A DNA stretch of 64,000 nt from Sphingomonas sp. SRS2 (GTDB lineage Bacteria; Pseudomonadota; Alphaproteobacteria; Sphingomonadales; Sphingomonadaceae): the NCBI RefSeq assembly GCF_000971055.1, contig NZ_LARW01000108.1, positions 58,409 to 122,408 of the forward strand, in the 5' to 3' direction. The notes beneath the pieces are model-generated. The model was not told where the DNA came from. It searched no databases and saw only the letters and a list, made by a program, of their open reading frames with translations. The translations under genes were made by a program, and so were the position numbers. Shown one piece after another: positions 53,518 to 62,516 of the stretch. Every line of letters starts with the position of its first letter. The stretch's first letter is position 1.

Positions 53518-53841
53518 CTATAGAAGACGGAGCTGAACCGCGTGACTGTCGATCACGGCCCTGGCGAAGCGCGCGGCGCCGGCCTGGTCGGCGCAGGGGA
53601 AGAGTTCGTGGCCGGTGAAGAGCTGGAATGTGCCGTCGAGCTCCATCGCGCATAGCCAGCGCTGGCACCCATCGATCTCGACCATGGCGAGAGGGATGCA
53701 GCGGCTTGCGCCATAGGGCCGGGGCTGAACCGGATCGCCCGGAAAACCGGCCAGCGTCCAGAAGCGCCATCCAAGCGGCGCCTGCCGATCGACATCGGCG
53801 GTGATCGTCAGACCCCCCACTGCGGCGCGAATCCGGCTCAT
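53518..53841 (-). CDS. Small conserved protein of unknown function
   Basis: The 107-residue protein from ATG 53841 overlaps the upstream PAPS-reductase-like stop by four bases. It begins MSRIRAAVGGLTITADVDRQ and contains WRFWTLAGFPGDPVQPRPYG. No family is recognised. Confidence 0.55.
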   Translation of the reverse strand: MSRIRAAVGGLTITADVDRQAPLGWRFWTLAGFPGDPVQPRPYGASRCIPLAMVEIDGCQRWLCAMELDGTFQLFTGHELFPCADQAGAARFARAVIDSHAVQLRLL

Positions 53842-54974
53842 TTTCGGCGCTTTCTGGCGCCGATTGCCATCAATTCCTCGAATCGCACCATAATGGAGCT
53901 TTCGGTCGGGTAGCGTTCGGCGAGCCCGTGCCTGCGCAGAATCGGACGGCGGGCAGCGAGGATGGCCGACGCTTCGGCTGCGGTCGGCAGGCGCGGTGGC
54001 CAACCTTTCACATAGCGTAGCCCGGAGGGCATCGCCGCCTCGATGCGCCGGCGTTCGGCCTGGTCGGCCTTGGCGCGGACGATATCCGCGCGCAGAGCGC
54101 GTGAAAGCAGGTGCGGCGCGACGTCGGAGAGCCAGCGCGAAGGCTGGAAGGGAAAGGTCGAACGCGCTTCGATCCCGACCAGTTCGCGGTAGACGGCGCT
54201 ATTGGGCGGGGCCGCGGCCGATGCCTGCAAATCGTGCAGCGATGCGAAGATGCAGTAGCGGCATGACAGCCGGGTGGCCCGCCAGACCGAATAGGCTTCG
54301 TGAAGCAAGAGGCCGAGTATGTCATGGGCGCGGAAGACGTCGACCGTGGTCCAATCTACGATCGGATGCCAGAGCGACATGGCCGTACCATAGCGATTGC
54401 CTGGCGGGGCAAAACGCGTGTCGGCCTTGGCGACCGCGGTTTGGGCGCGGTTGTGGCTTTCGTCCCGGCGAATGCCGACAACCGAGATCACGTGCTCGCC
54501 GCGCAATGCGCGCGCGATGGCCGGGCCGATCGTCGCGATCTTCATCTCGCTCTGACAGAATTTGAGCGAAGCGGAGGACCATGGCCCGATGAGGTTGTAG
54601 GTCTCCAGGGCTTCGTAGCGCCGCTTGCCGCTTTCGAACCGCTGGATCCAGCGATCGACAAGGTCTCCGGCCGCGCGGCGCACGACGGTCAACGGAACGC
54701 CGCCGGCGGCGGCGATCGCCTCGACTGTCGCTGGTGTCGAATCCCATTCGGCACGTCCGAGATCGGCATGGATGGCCATGCGGCGCTGGCGTGGATGGCC
54801 GATGAGGTCGAGGTACAGATTGACGGCCGCCATCGCCGCCGTCGAATCCTTGCCGCCGGACAGGTTGAATACGACCCAGGCGCCTGCTTTCAGCGCCTCG
54901 ATAATGTCGGGTGTGATCGCGATCTCGGGCAGCGCCCAAATCCCGAGAGGCTGGCGGAGATCCGGAGCCGTCAT
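53838..54974 (-). CDS. PAPS-reductase-family protein (SGGKDS type)
   Basis: The 378-residue protein has the PP-loop NLSGGKDSTAAMAAVNLY near residue 40, AIHADLGRAEWDST and VVGIRRDESHNR, as in phosphoadenosine phosphosulfate reductase-like ATP pyrophosphatases. It also has SCRYCIFAS. It lacks the usual C-terminal CxxC pair of a true sulphate-assimilation reductase. Mobile-element members are related to DndC-like sulphur-transfer enzymes, so it may modify nucleic acid or protein. It overlaps its neighbours by four bases on each side. Intact, unlike its interrupted relative. Confidence 0.8.
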   Translation of the reverse strand: MTAPDLRQPLGIWALPEIAITPDIIEALKAGAWVVFNLSGGKDSTAAMAAVNLYLDLIGHPRQRRMAIHADLGRAEWDSTPATVEAIAAAGGVPLTVVRRAAGDLVDRWIQRFESGKRRYEALETYNLIGPWSSASLKFCQSEMKIATIGPAIARALRGEHVISVVGIRRDESHNRAQTAVAKADTRFAPPGNRYGTAMSLWHPIVDWTTVDVFRAHDILGLLLHEAYSVWRATRLSCRYCIFASLHDLQASAAAPPNSAVYRELVGIEARSTFPFQPSRWLSDVAPHLLSRALRADIVRAKADQAERRRIEAAMPSGLRYVKGWPPRLPTAAEASAILAARRPILRRHGLAERYPTESSIMVRFEELMAIGARKRRK

Positions 54975-55435
54975 GCCGCCTGCTTCCCGCGCCGATCGAC
55001 GCCAAGCGCGTCCGCGGTCAGCTCGTCGATTTGAGCGGCAAGCGCCTGGTAGCGGCCGGTGAGTTCGCTGACGCTGGTGTAGATTGCTGCGTCGTTGGGA
55101 TTTGCCGGGACCCGGAGCAGGACCGGCAGGATAACAGCTGTGATCTCCGGATAGAGTCTGCGAACGATGATGGCTTCGATGCGCTGCGCGACCAGATCAA
55201 TCGCGCGGCCCCCATTATAGCGGGCGGGGCCTGGTCGCAGTTCGAGGTGCGACAGCGGCGCAATGACTTCGCTCAGACGGGCGAGGCACTCGCCGGCACG
55301 GCCGTGACCGAAGTTCGTTCGGTAGGATATGAGCGACTGACGTTCGGGGGATAGCTGGTCGAACGGGATATACAGACGATACGCAAAGTCTGGATGGTGC
55401 CCCGCCGCACGGGTTCGCGTTGCTATGATCTGCAT
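54971..55435 (-). CDS. Conserved protein of unknown function
   Basis: The 154-residue protein begins MQIIATRTRAAGHHPDFAYR and contains YIPFDQLSPERQSLISYRT. It overlaps the PAPS-reductase-like gene by four bases, which suggests a shared role. No family is recognised. Confidence 0.55.
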   Translation of the reverse strand: MQIIATRTRAAGHHPDFAYRLYIPFDQLSPERQSLISYRTNFGHGRAGECLARLSEVIAPLSHLELRPGPARYNGGRAIDLVAQRIEAIIVRRLYPEITAVILPVLLRVPANPNDAAIYTSVSELTGRYQALAAQIDELTADALGVDRRGKQAA

Positions 55436-55447
55436 GGCGGTCTCCGA

Positions 55448-56092
55448 TCATGCGAATAGGCGCGACGGCTCGGCCGCGGGAATGGTGAGGCCGAGTTCGC
55501 GTTGCAGACGCGCTGCGAAGCGGTCGGGTGCGAGAAGGTCGCGGACGGAGGCCCAGCGGTTGCGGTCGCCGATATGGTCGCCGCGCCCCTTCACCTTGCG
55601 GTATGCGATCTCGTGGTCGGGGCCGAGGGGTCCGAGCGAGAGGCGGACCCAGACCTCCTCACCGTGGAGCGTGATGTCGCCCGAGACCGCCGGGCCGCCC
55701 TTGTCGGAGCGGACGTCGTAGGTCCCTTCCGCAAGGCTCAGGGCCTCGGCCAGGCGGCGCATCGCAGCGCGGCCTTCGGAGTGAAACACGCGCTTGGCCG
55801 CTTCGTCATAGGCGACGCCGCGATAGGCGAGCGTCTTGAGCGCAGGGTGCCGGCGGATCTCGGCGATCGCGTCGAGACACGCACGTCGCAACTCCAGATC
55901 AGCCGGCTCAGCCTCGCATACGGTAGCAAACCGCCGCGCCAGCAACACCACTGCGGGGTCGCTTTCGAAGTCCTTGCCGGCATTGCGACAGTCGGTGATG
56001 GCTGCCTGGATGGCGTGAAGCGTGGCGCCGATCGTGGTCAAGGCGCTGGGTTCGAGCGCCTGTTGATGGCGCATCGTGATGTCGTACGGCAT
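55448..56092 (-). CDS. Conserved helical protein of unknown function
   Basis: The 214-residue protein from ATG 56092 (GGAGG upstream) is largely helical in its first half (ALTTIGATLHAIQAAITDCR) and beta-rich later (GDITLHGEEVWVRLSLGPLG). It heads the minus-strand group that runs to the Mom-like gene. I recognise no family. Confidence 0.55.
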   Translation of the reverse strand: MPYDITMRHQQALEPSALTTIGATLHAIQAAITDCRNAGKDFESDPAVVLLARRFATVCEAEPADLELRRACLDAIAEIRRHPALKTLAYRGVAYDEAAKRVFHSEGRAAMRRLAEALSLAEGTYDVRSDKGGPAVSGDITLHGEEVWVRLSLGPLGPDHEIAYRKVKGRGDHIGDRNRWASVRDLLAPDRFAARLQRELGLTIPAAEPSRLFA

Positions 56093-56156
56093 GGGCGAAA
56101 CCTCCGGTCTCGAGCGCTTCTTCGCTCGACCGGCTCGCTCCCCCTCCCCTTTCTGT
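56093..56156 (-). promoter_or_regulatory. Polypurine 5' leader with hairpin
   Basis: On the minus strand AAAGGGGAGGGGGAGC precedes a 12-base stem CCGGTCGAGCG/CGCTCGAGACCGG whose 3' arm overlaps the GGAGG ribosome-binding site of the 56092 gene. The hairpin could gate translation. Confidence 0.5.
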
Positions 56157-56268
56157 TCGATCACAGGTGCCAGGCTTGGGACGCGGTGACGTCAGACCCT
56201 CGGCAGGCAGTGGTCAGCAATGGTTAACGCGGTTACGCTAGATTCCATCCAAAATGGAGGAGATCGCC

Positions 56269-56961
56269 TTGGGCATCGACATTATGGAATGCCTGCGGGC
56301 CGGCGTAACGGATCTCCGCCTGCCCGGGACCCCGATGGTCGGCCTTGAGAATGAGCGGAAGGCTGGCCCCAGCTCGACCGCTGTGATGTCGGTCATCGGA
56401 CCCATCCAGGTCGATCTGTTCGTCGCGGCCGTGAACGCGATCGCCGTCAAACGGGTCGAATTGCAGCTGCCGGAACAGGTGGATGTCGAGACAAAATATG
56501 TTCTGGCGCAGCCTTGGCGGTTTGATGGCATGGTGGACGCAGTGCGTTGCCACCGAGACGGACTGCGTGGCGAGCGTGTCAAATTGACCCGGATTCACCT
56601 GCCCGGCCTGCCGGATATGTATAGCATGGTCGATGGATGCCACCGGGCGTTTGCGGCCCGCGAATTCGGCGATCTGGTCATGCCGGCGGATGTTCAGGCA
56701 GAGATATTCTGCGACGTGTCGGCGTTCTGTATCGAGGGCCGCGTGCTAATGCACGAGATCGACGGCGAGCGTCGGCCGGTATCGCCGAGCCACTCCTCTG
56801 GATCGTCCCTCGCTCCCGATGCGCCAGTTCTGACGCTCGACATCATCTATGTGCTGCAGGCGCTAGGGATCCGTATCTTTCCCACACCCCACAAAGCGAG
56901 GCTCTACATGAGCGATGCCAAGGCCACACCCACGGCCTCGCTGCAGCAGGACCTGGTCTAG
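56269..56961 (+). CDS. ParB/sulfiredoxin-like domain protein
   Basis: I start at TTG 56269 because GGAGGAG lies six bases upstream; ATG 56254 would place that site inside the gene. The 230-residue protein has a ParB-N-like core: PIQVDLFVAAV, VKLTRIHLPGLPDMYSMVDG followed by CHRAFAAREFG, similar to the DGxHRxxAA signature. Such domains bind CTP or act as nucleases. It stands alone, without ParA. Its stop shares the palindrome CTAG with the stop of the convergent gene. Confidence 0.6.
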   Translation: MGIDIMECLRAGVTDLRLPGTPMVGLENERKAGPSSTAVMSVIGPIQVDLFVAAVNAIAVKRVELQLPEQVDVETKYVLAQPWRFDGMVDAVRCHRDGLRGERVKLTRIHLPGLPDMYSMVDGCHRAFAAREFGDLVMPADVQAEIFCDVSAFCIEGRVLMHEIDGERRPVSPSHSSGSSLAPDAPVLTLDIIYVLQALGIRIFPTPHKARLYMSDAKATPTASLQQDLV

Positions 56962-57458
56962 CGCGTCCCGCCGTCAGCTAAAGCCGACTGCTCCTGCAGG
57001 ATTCGGACCGCACGTTTCAGGCCCTCGTCGCCGGTTTCGTTGACGATCTCGACGTCCGGCTTCTTGGCTTTGATGGCAGCGATGATGCTTGCAGCGAGCC
57101 TGTTCTTCAGCGGGTAGGTGTAGACCTTCCCATCTTCGATGGTGATGATCCTGGTGCGCTGTTGGCGGCGGAGCACCTTGATGTTCTCGGCCTCGTCCAT
57201 CAGGCGGGCGACTTCACTTTCGAGATCGGGCTCCAGCTCGGTCCCGTGAAAGGCGCGCACGGGGCGGTTGGCCTTCAGCCAGGCATTGACTTCGGCCTCG
57301 GTGGTCGAGCCGACCTGATGATAGTCGTCCATGCCGCCGTGCCCGCGATTGGTGGCGTGGAAGGCCAACCTGCCGTCAATCCAGATCTCGGCAGTGTAGC
57401 ACGGCGTTTCCTCGGAGAGCTCCTTGATGATTTTGAGCTTTCGCAATTCGATCAACAT
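56958..57458 (-). CDS. Conserved protein of unknown function
   Basis: The 166-residue protein has a beta-rich N-terminus (MLIELRKLKIIKELSEETPC, YTAEIWIDGRLAFHATNRGH) and a helical C-terminus with IAAIKAKKPDVEIVNETGDE. No family is recognised. Convergent with the ParB-like gene; the two stops overlap within CTAG. Confidence 0.6.
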   Translation of the reverse strand: MLIELRKLKIIKELSEETPCYTAEIWIDGRLAFHATNRGHGGMDDYHQVGSTTEAEVNAWLKANRPVRAFHGTELEPDLESEVARLMDEAENIKVLRRQQRTRIITIEDGKVYTYPLKNRLAASIIAAIKAKKPDVEIVNETGDEGLKRAVRILQEQSALADGGTR

Positions 57459-57530
57459 GACGGGGTCTCCATGGTTGGGGCCGCAATATCCCCGGCCTCG
57501 CAGCGGGCGAGAGATTCGATGGCGGCGTGA

Positions 57531-57794
57531 TCAGCGACGTCGGCGGCCCGGGCCGGGTCCGATCGCGCGCGCGATATGGCCGGCATAGACACCGCATGCG
57601 GCCCAATAGGCTGCGACCGGCGGCTTCCGGCTGAGCCAGCTCTTTTCGGCGCGTTGGCGTGCGTCGCGCTGGATATCGAGAAGCACGGCCTGCAGGGCGT
57701 GCCGGGCGGCGGGGTCGAGCGCGCGGAGGTAGGCGACTGACGGCAGACCGAGGATCGGGTTGCGAACCTCGGCCCGGTTCGAGCGGCCGGTCAT
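57531..57794 (-). CDS. Small basic protein coupled to the cytosine methyltransferase
   Basis: The 87-residue basic protein from ATG 57794 overlaps the methyltransferase stop (ATGA). It contains YLRALDPAARHALQAVLLDI and ends in GRRRR. Translational coupling implies a linked role, for example a small partner or inhibitor. No family is recognised. Confidence 0.55.
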   Translation of the reverse strand: MTGRSNRAEVRNPILGLPSVAYLRALDPAARHALQAVLLDIQRDARQRAEKSWLSRKPPVAAYWAACGVYAGHIARAIGPGPGRRRR

Positions 57795-60229
57795 TGGAGC
57801 TGGCCCATTATCGAGCGCATGTCGAACGAGTCTATGTCGAAAGCGGCCTGGCGATTGTCGACCACGAGCGCGAGCGCGCCGGGCTTCACCCAGATCTCGC
57901 TCGCCGATAGAGTGAAGGTCGCGCCTTCTGCCGCGAGCAGGAGCGCCTCGCCGATGGTCTCGGCGATGCCCTGCGCCGACGGCGGGGGGACAGCGTTCCC
58001 GGTCCATTCGCGTTTCGTAGCGTCGGAACCGCCTTCGAGCTGAAATCCGAAGCCGGCGGCCAGCACTTCGTCAAAGGATTTGCAGCGATCGAGGATGTGC
58101 TGCGGGAATGACTGCTCGGGGTCGAACAGCCCCTGGATCGAGGCCAGCTCTATCGAGGTGAAGGGTCGGTGCCAGGTTTCGTCGAGGGCGATGATGCGCG
58201 CGACCAGTCGGTCGTCGGGGTTGGGAAGCGCGACCGGCTCGTCGTCGATCGGCACGTCGCGCGGTTCGGCAACCGACCACGGCCCGTTGTTATTCTTGGC
58301 GAAGGCCGGCACCGCGCCCGTCGGCTTCGACCAGTCGGCAACACCATAATGGCCCTGCGTCACAGATGAGTCGCGGTCGGGTCGCATGAGACAGACAGGC
58401 CTCGGGTCCGCGACCGACAGCGCGCCGGATCCGACGCGATCGGATGTCGTGACCACGGGTGACGGCGCCGACGCCGGCACGACGCGCATCTTGTTATGGT
58501 GCTGGCCAAGGCTGGTGCCGGCATATTTCGGATCGGCGACGACGAAGGCGCCCATCCCGGTGGTGCTGGCGCCGATGACTGCGTTGGCGACCATATCGTA
58601 GCCGGTGACGCGGTACTTGCCGTTCACGTGGCGTCCTGCTGGCGCGCGCGGATCCGCTACCGACAGTCCACCTGCAGGTCCGCCGGGTCCCGCGACCGTC
58701 GGCGACGGATCCTTGAATCCGACGATGCGATAGGTGTTGTTGAAACGAGGACGGCCGTCGATGCGCGGGTCCGCCACCGAGTTGGGCCCCGATCCGACCC
58801 ACATGTTCGCGGTGACGACGCCTGCGGGCTGGAGCCAGGTCTTGACCCCGCATTGGACGCTAGCGGGATGGCCATCGATGCGCGGGTCGGCAACGCAATG
58901 CGCGCCGCTGGTCGGCCTGGATGAGCCGGTGACGACGCCCTTCGTTGTTTCCCAGCCCAGGACGCCGAGGACGTAGCGATGCGTCGCCAATCCATAGGTC
59001 GGGCGAGGATCTGCCACCGAGAAGGCCCCGTTGGTGGGCCCGCTCTTGCCCTGGATCACGCCGGACGCGGCGCCCCAGCGGACAACGCCAAGCGTGCTGT
59101 CGCGATCACGCTCGCCATAGCGAGGGTCGGCGACCGAGTAGCTGCCATTGGTCGGCAGCCCGCGCGAGCTGATGACGCCGACCGTGCCGGACCATCGATT
59201 GACACCCAGGAAGCCCGAACCCTCGCGGCTCGAGATTGCCCGCGGATCGGCGACCGAGAAGCGCCCCTGCCCGGGCGCCCGCGCGCTCGTGATCAGCGGA
59301 CCGCGATCGTCCCACCGGCAGACGCCGTAAGCGTTGTCGCGCAGCGCCATCTCCGGAATGATGCCAAAGTCGCGCAGCACGCCGTTCTCGACGGCGAGGC
59401 GGTTGAGCGAGCGCCAGTCCTTGCCGGGCTCGACGAAGGCGAGGCGGACCCAGGTCTTCCACTGCAGCGCCGGGACGCGGTGCATCACACCGGCGCGAGG
59501 ATCGCCCGGAAGCGGTAGCTTGCCGATGACTTCGCCGACACCGCGGAGGCGGTGTTCGCGGGGTTGGTAGATGTAGTTGGGGAGCTTCTCGGGATAGCGG
59601 GCAATCAGGAGGAAACGCTTGCGGCTTTGGGCCAGATTGCCGATCACGCCGCAATCGTGCGTATCCTCGTTGACGCTGTAGCCGAACGAGCGGAGCAGCG
59701 CTTCGATCTGGTTGAGCAGCCACCGGCCACGGGTGGCGATGCGCGGAACATTCTCGAAGATGATCGCCGCGACCGGATCGTCGCGATAGGCCTCGAGGAG
59801 CAGCCAGATTCCCCGCAGCGTGAGGGCGTTGAGCGCCTGATATTTGTCGGTCAGGCTGATCGACTGCGACAGCAGGCTGCTGAAGCCCTTGCACGGGAAG
59901 CTCGCAAAGGCGACGTCGAGTCGGCCGAACACCTCGCGGATATCGTCGGGAACGGCTTCTCGCCATTCAGGGCCGGGATCGCGTCCGTGGAAGGCGCGAT
60001 ATTGGTCGCGGCTGAACAGGTCCATGACCGTGCCCTTCACGCCGGTCATGTGTTCGAAGTTGGTGATCGCGCCGGGATCTACGTCGATGCCGCCGGCACA
60101 TTCGAAGCGGCCGCGCAAGTTGCCGACACGCGGATTGGCCATGTTGAAGCCTTTGGCGCCGGCGCCGATCCCGCACGCGAGATGGCCATGGCGAAAGACG
60201 CGCTCGGTGATGGCGTGTGGTTGCAGCAT
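57791..60229 (-). CDS. C5-cytosine DNA methyltransferase with nine VADPR repeats
   Basis: The 812-residue enzyme has C5-methyltransferase motifs: motif IV PCKGFSS with catalytic Cys113, motif VI ENV (159-161), motif VIII QSRKRF near 202 and motif X GNAVPPPSA in the C-terminal region. Between VIII and X is an exceptionally long stretch with nine copies of a roughly 40-60 residue unit marked by SVADPR, VADPK or VAEPR. The repeats fill the place of the target-recognition domain. No cognate restriction nuclease is adjacent. It probably protects the element from host restriction. Confidence 0.9.
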   Translation of the reverse strand: MLQPHAITERVFRHGHLACGIGAGAKGFNMANPRVGNLRGRFECAGGIDVDPGAITNFEHMTGVKGTVMDLFSRDQYRAFHGRDPGPEWREAVPDDIREVFGRLDVAFASFPCKGFSSLLSQSISLTDKYQALNALTLRGIWLLLEAYRDDPVAAIIFENVPRIATRGRWLLNQIEALLRSFGYSVNEDTHDCGVIGNLAQSRKRFLLIARYPEKLPNYIYQPREHRLRGVGEVIGKLPLPGDPRAGVMHRVPALQWKTWVRLAFVEPGKDWRSLNRLAVENGVLRDFGIIPEMALRDNAYGVCRWDDRGPLITSARAPGQGRFSVADPRAISSREGSGFLGVNRWSGTVGVISSRGLPTNGSYSVADPRYGERDRDSTLGVVRWGAASGVIQGKSGPTNGAFSVADPRPTYGLATHRYVLGVLGWETTKGVVTGSSRPTSGAHCVADPRIDGHPASVQCGVKTWLQPAGVVTANMWVGSGPNSVADPRIDGRPRFNNTYRIVGFKDPSPTVAGPGGPAGGLSVADPRAPAGRHVNGKYRVTGYDMVANAVIGASTTGMGAFVVADPKYAGTSLGQHHNKMRVVPASAPSPVVTTSDRVGSGALSVADPRPVCLMRPDRDSSVTQGHYGVADWSKPTGAVPAFAKNNNGPWSVAEPRDVPIDDEPVALPNPDDRLVARIIALDETWHRPFTSIELASIQGLFDPEQSFPQHILDRCKSFDEVLAAGFGFQLEGGSDATKREWTGNAVPPPSAQGIAETIGEALLLAAEGATFTLSASEIWVKPGALALVVDNRQAAFDIDSFDMRSIMGQLQ

Positions 60230-60302
60230 GGGAGGGCTCCTCTGGTCGCGGGAGCGGCTCTCAACTGCCCCTTCGCTTGCCCTCGGCCTTCCCCCTCCCC
60301 TC
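60230..60302 (-). promoter_or_regulatory. Polypurine 5' leader
   Basis: On the minus strand TCGAGGGGAGGGGGAAG precedes the methyltransferase gene by about 56 bases. Folding is weaker than in the 52178 and 56093 copies. GGAG precedes the ATG at 60229. Confidence 0.4.
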
Positions 60303-60304
60303 GA

Positions 60305-61315
60305 TCAGGCGGCGCGACGGTCGCGGTAGATGTCGGCGGCCCATTGCTCGATCCACGGCGCTGTCAGCTCGTCGTGATCGAGATCACCGGATTCGATGAG
60401 GGCGCGGATCTCGCTGCGCGCCTGCGCGATCGCGGCCTCCCAGGCATCGCTCGGACTGGGGTCGGGCATCGCCGGTGCGCGGACGGGAAGCTGCCGGGCA
60501 GATTCAGACAGGCGGGCGCGCTGGGTGTGGAGCCAGTGCTCCATATGATCCGCCACGAGCTGGTCGGACTTGGAGATGCGCCGCTGATGGGCCTCGCGGC
60601 GCGCACTGACGCCGTAGGCCTGGCTGTCGAGCGAGGCGATGCGGTGGGCAAACGGCAGGAGGTAGGGGATCGCCGGGCCTTTGACCCCGAATGCGTGAAG
60701 GCGGACGCCCTTCGGCAAAACACGATCGAGATGATCGATGACGGCGATCAGGCCTTCGGGGCCGTCGATTTCCCGTCGGCACATCGAGCCGACGCCGATG
60801 ATCGCGCCAGGCTTCATCATGCCCCAGAGCGCGTCGATGCAGCGCTCATAGTCTTCGGGAAGGCGGCCCTGGATCACGGGCATCAGGGTGTCGGTTATGC
60901 CGAGATCCGCGGCACGCTGCCGGCAATCGCGGTTGGCGCGGATGGTGCGGGACAGCCGGTCGATGACCTCTTCGCGATCGCGGGCGACGCCCTGCTCGAC
61001 ACAATAGTCGAGGCTGGCCCACCACCGGAACGGGAAGGCGGCGGCGAGCGCGACATAGGAATCGACGGTCCAGGGAAAGCCGCCGTAGACTGACATCGCA
61101 GCATAACCAGCAGAATCGAGCACGAGGCTGTGAAGGCTATGGGCATTGGCGAGATGATGAAGCTTCCAGCCCGTCCATTCGCGCCAGCCTCGACGCGTCG
61201 ACCATATGGACAGGCAGTTCGCGGAGATGAGCACCGGCTGTTGCAGGGCACGTGCCCGGGAGAGGAGCGGACCTTCGCACAGATGCGGCAAGCCGATGAT
61301 GATCTCGATCGACAT
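60305..61315 (-). CDS. TGT/DpdA-like protein (queuine tRNA-ribosyltransferase-like)
   Basis: The 336-residue protein resembles tRNA-guanine transglycosylase-like enzymes: VLISANCLSIW, LDSAGYAAM, FPFRWWASLDYCVEQGVA with a candidate nucleophilic Asp, LMPVIQGRLPEDYERC and AIIGVGSMCRR, the place of the TGT glycine loop. DpdA relatives on phages and genomic islands insert 7-deazaguanine into DNA. No queuosine or preQ0 pathway genes are seen here. Substrate is unknown. Its ATG overlaps the upstream stop by one base (TGATG). Confidence 0.65.
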   Translation of the reverse strand: MSIEIIIGLPHLCEGPLLSRARALQQPVLISANCLSIWSTRRGWREWTGWKLHHLANAHSLHSLVLDSAGYAAMSVYGGFPWTVDSYVALAAAFPFRWWASLDYCVEQGVARDREEVIDRLSRTIRANRDCRQRAADLGITDTLMPVIQGRLPEDYERCIDALWGMMKPGAIIGVGSMCRREIDGPEGLIAVIDHLDRVLPKGVRLHAFGVKGPAIPYLLPFAHRIASLDSQAYGVSARREAHQRRISKSDQLVADHMEHWLHTQRARLSESARQLPVRAPAMPDPSPSDAWEAAIAQARSEIRALIESGDLDHDELTAPWIEQWAADIYRDRRAA

Positions 61316-61914
61316 CAGATCAGCTCGGCACCGATCGCGGCGAAACTGTTGACGATGTTGCCGCTGTCGTAGCGGGCCGCATCGACCAGCGCGCGAACGT
61401 CGGGACCGTCATATTTGGCCCATCCCAGATGATCGACGCTTGCGACGCGGCGCCCGATCAATCCCGTCTTGCCCGCTGGGACCCAGGCCTCGTGGGTGCC
61501 GAAGGCAGCGGTGACGACGATCTCGCCGATCACGGCCTGATAAGCTGCGCGGCGGCGCATGACGTAGCTGTCGCGTGGCGCGACAGCTATACCTGTGAAG
61601 TCGCCGTAGCGCCGCGGGTGCCAGTTGCGGGCGATATCATGCGCAAGCTGAAGCGATGCCGCCATTCCGGGCCGTCGCAGGAGCTTCAGCTCAGCTTCGA
61701 ATGCGAGGTAGACCAGGCTCCAGTCGACATCCTCCTCATAGTGGATTCCCTCGAGCCGCAATGCGCCGGGCATCGCCTCCTGTCGCTGCGCCGACAGGAT
61801 CAGGCCACCGTGGGATGCTGTGCTGACATGCCAGACGCCGGGCAGGATTTGATCGGCGGTGGCGATGCCGCCCCAGATGGACGCGACAGGCTGCGCGGAA
61901 GATTCGAAGGACAT
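61315..61914 (-). CDS. DUF7007-like backbone protein
   Basis: The 199-residue protein has LPGVWHVSTASHGGLILSAQ, YEEDVDWSLVYLAFE and RNWHPRRYGDFTGIAV. I think this is the DUF7007 group seen on alphaproteobacterial plasmids, without certainty. Function unknown. It is translationally linked to the TGT-like gene. Confidence 0.6.
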   Translation of the reverse strand: MSFESSAQPVASIWGGIATADQILPGVWHVSTASHGGLILSAQRQEAMPGALRLEGIHYEEDVDWSLVYLAFEAELKLLRRPGMAASLQLAHDIARNWHPRRYGDFTGIAVAPRDSYVMRRRAAYQAVIGEIVVTAAFGTHEAWVPAGKTGLIGRRVASVDHLGWAKYDGPDVRALVDAARYDSGNIVNSFAAIGAELI

Positions 61915-61962
61915 TGCTCATCTCCGGAAGTGATTTGCCCGGCCCCCTCCCCCTCATCTCTT
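61915..61962 (-). promoter_or_regulatory. Polypurine 5' leader
   Basis: On the minus strand GAGGGGGAGGGGGCCGGG precedes the 61914 gene, followed by a short CCGG-based hairpin and GGAG before the ATG. Confidence 0.4.
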
Positions 61963-62027
61963 CCCGTGGGCGTCGGCTTGACGGCGCTGATTGTTCCCGT
62001 TACGTTCCGTCCGCCAGGAGGTGCGCC

Positions 62028-62516
62028 ATGAAGAAGACCGTGTTTCACGATCGTTTCGATCTCGACATCACCCTGCGCGATGCGTCGCTTGATGCTGACA
62101 ATCGCCCCACGCGCCGCATGATCGCGAACGCGGCTATCGGCATGCATGTCGAGGATGCCTATTATTCGGTGCGCGAGGTACGCGAAGCCGTCAGCTGGGT
62201 CCATGAGGGCATCCCGGCGGGCAAGGCGAAGCTCACTGCGATCCTGGCGAACGACGGCGCCGATGATTTCCAGCGGTGCATCTATTTCTGCCTTGCCGGT
62301 CGCGGCGTGGTCGGGATGCTCGACGATCTGATGTGGCTCGAGGATGTGCTCGAGCGGCGCGGCCGCGTGGCTGGAGAGATGCAGCGCCTCAAGGCGCGGG
62401 TGATGCCGCTCACAAACCCCTATGTGGCAGACGCGCCGGATGGTCCGTTGGTCGCACAGTCTGGCGACTTCACGCAGGGTCCGTCGTGGTGGGAGGATCC
62501 GACGCTTCTGGTCTGA
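62028..62516 (+). CDS. Conserved protein of unknown function
   Basis: The 162-residue protein from ATG 62028 has AGGAGG six bases upstream. It begins MKKTVFHDRFDLDITLRDAS and contains DAYYSVREVREAVSWVHEGI and GMLDDLMWLEDVLERRG. No family is recognised. Convergent with the Tad2-like gene, overlapping it by 47 bases. Confidence 0.6.
   Translation: MKKTVFHDRFDLDITLRDASLDADNRPTRRMIANAAIGMHVEDAYYSVREVREAVSWVHEGIPAGKAKLTAILANDGADDFQRCIYFCLAGRGVVGMLDDLMWLEDVLERRGRVAGEMQRLKARVMPLTNPYVADAPDGPLVAQSGDFTQGPSWWEDPTLLV

Noticed and set aside
59552..61093. 513-codon plus-strand frame across the methyltransferase and TGT-like genes
   Set aside because: It spans two oppositely oriented genes with recognisable motifs and has no ribosome-binding site.
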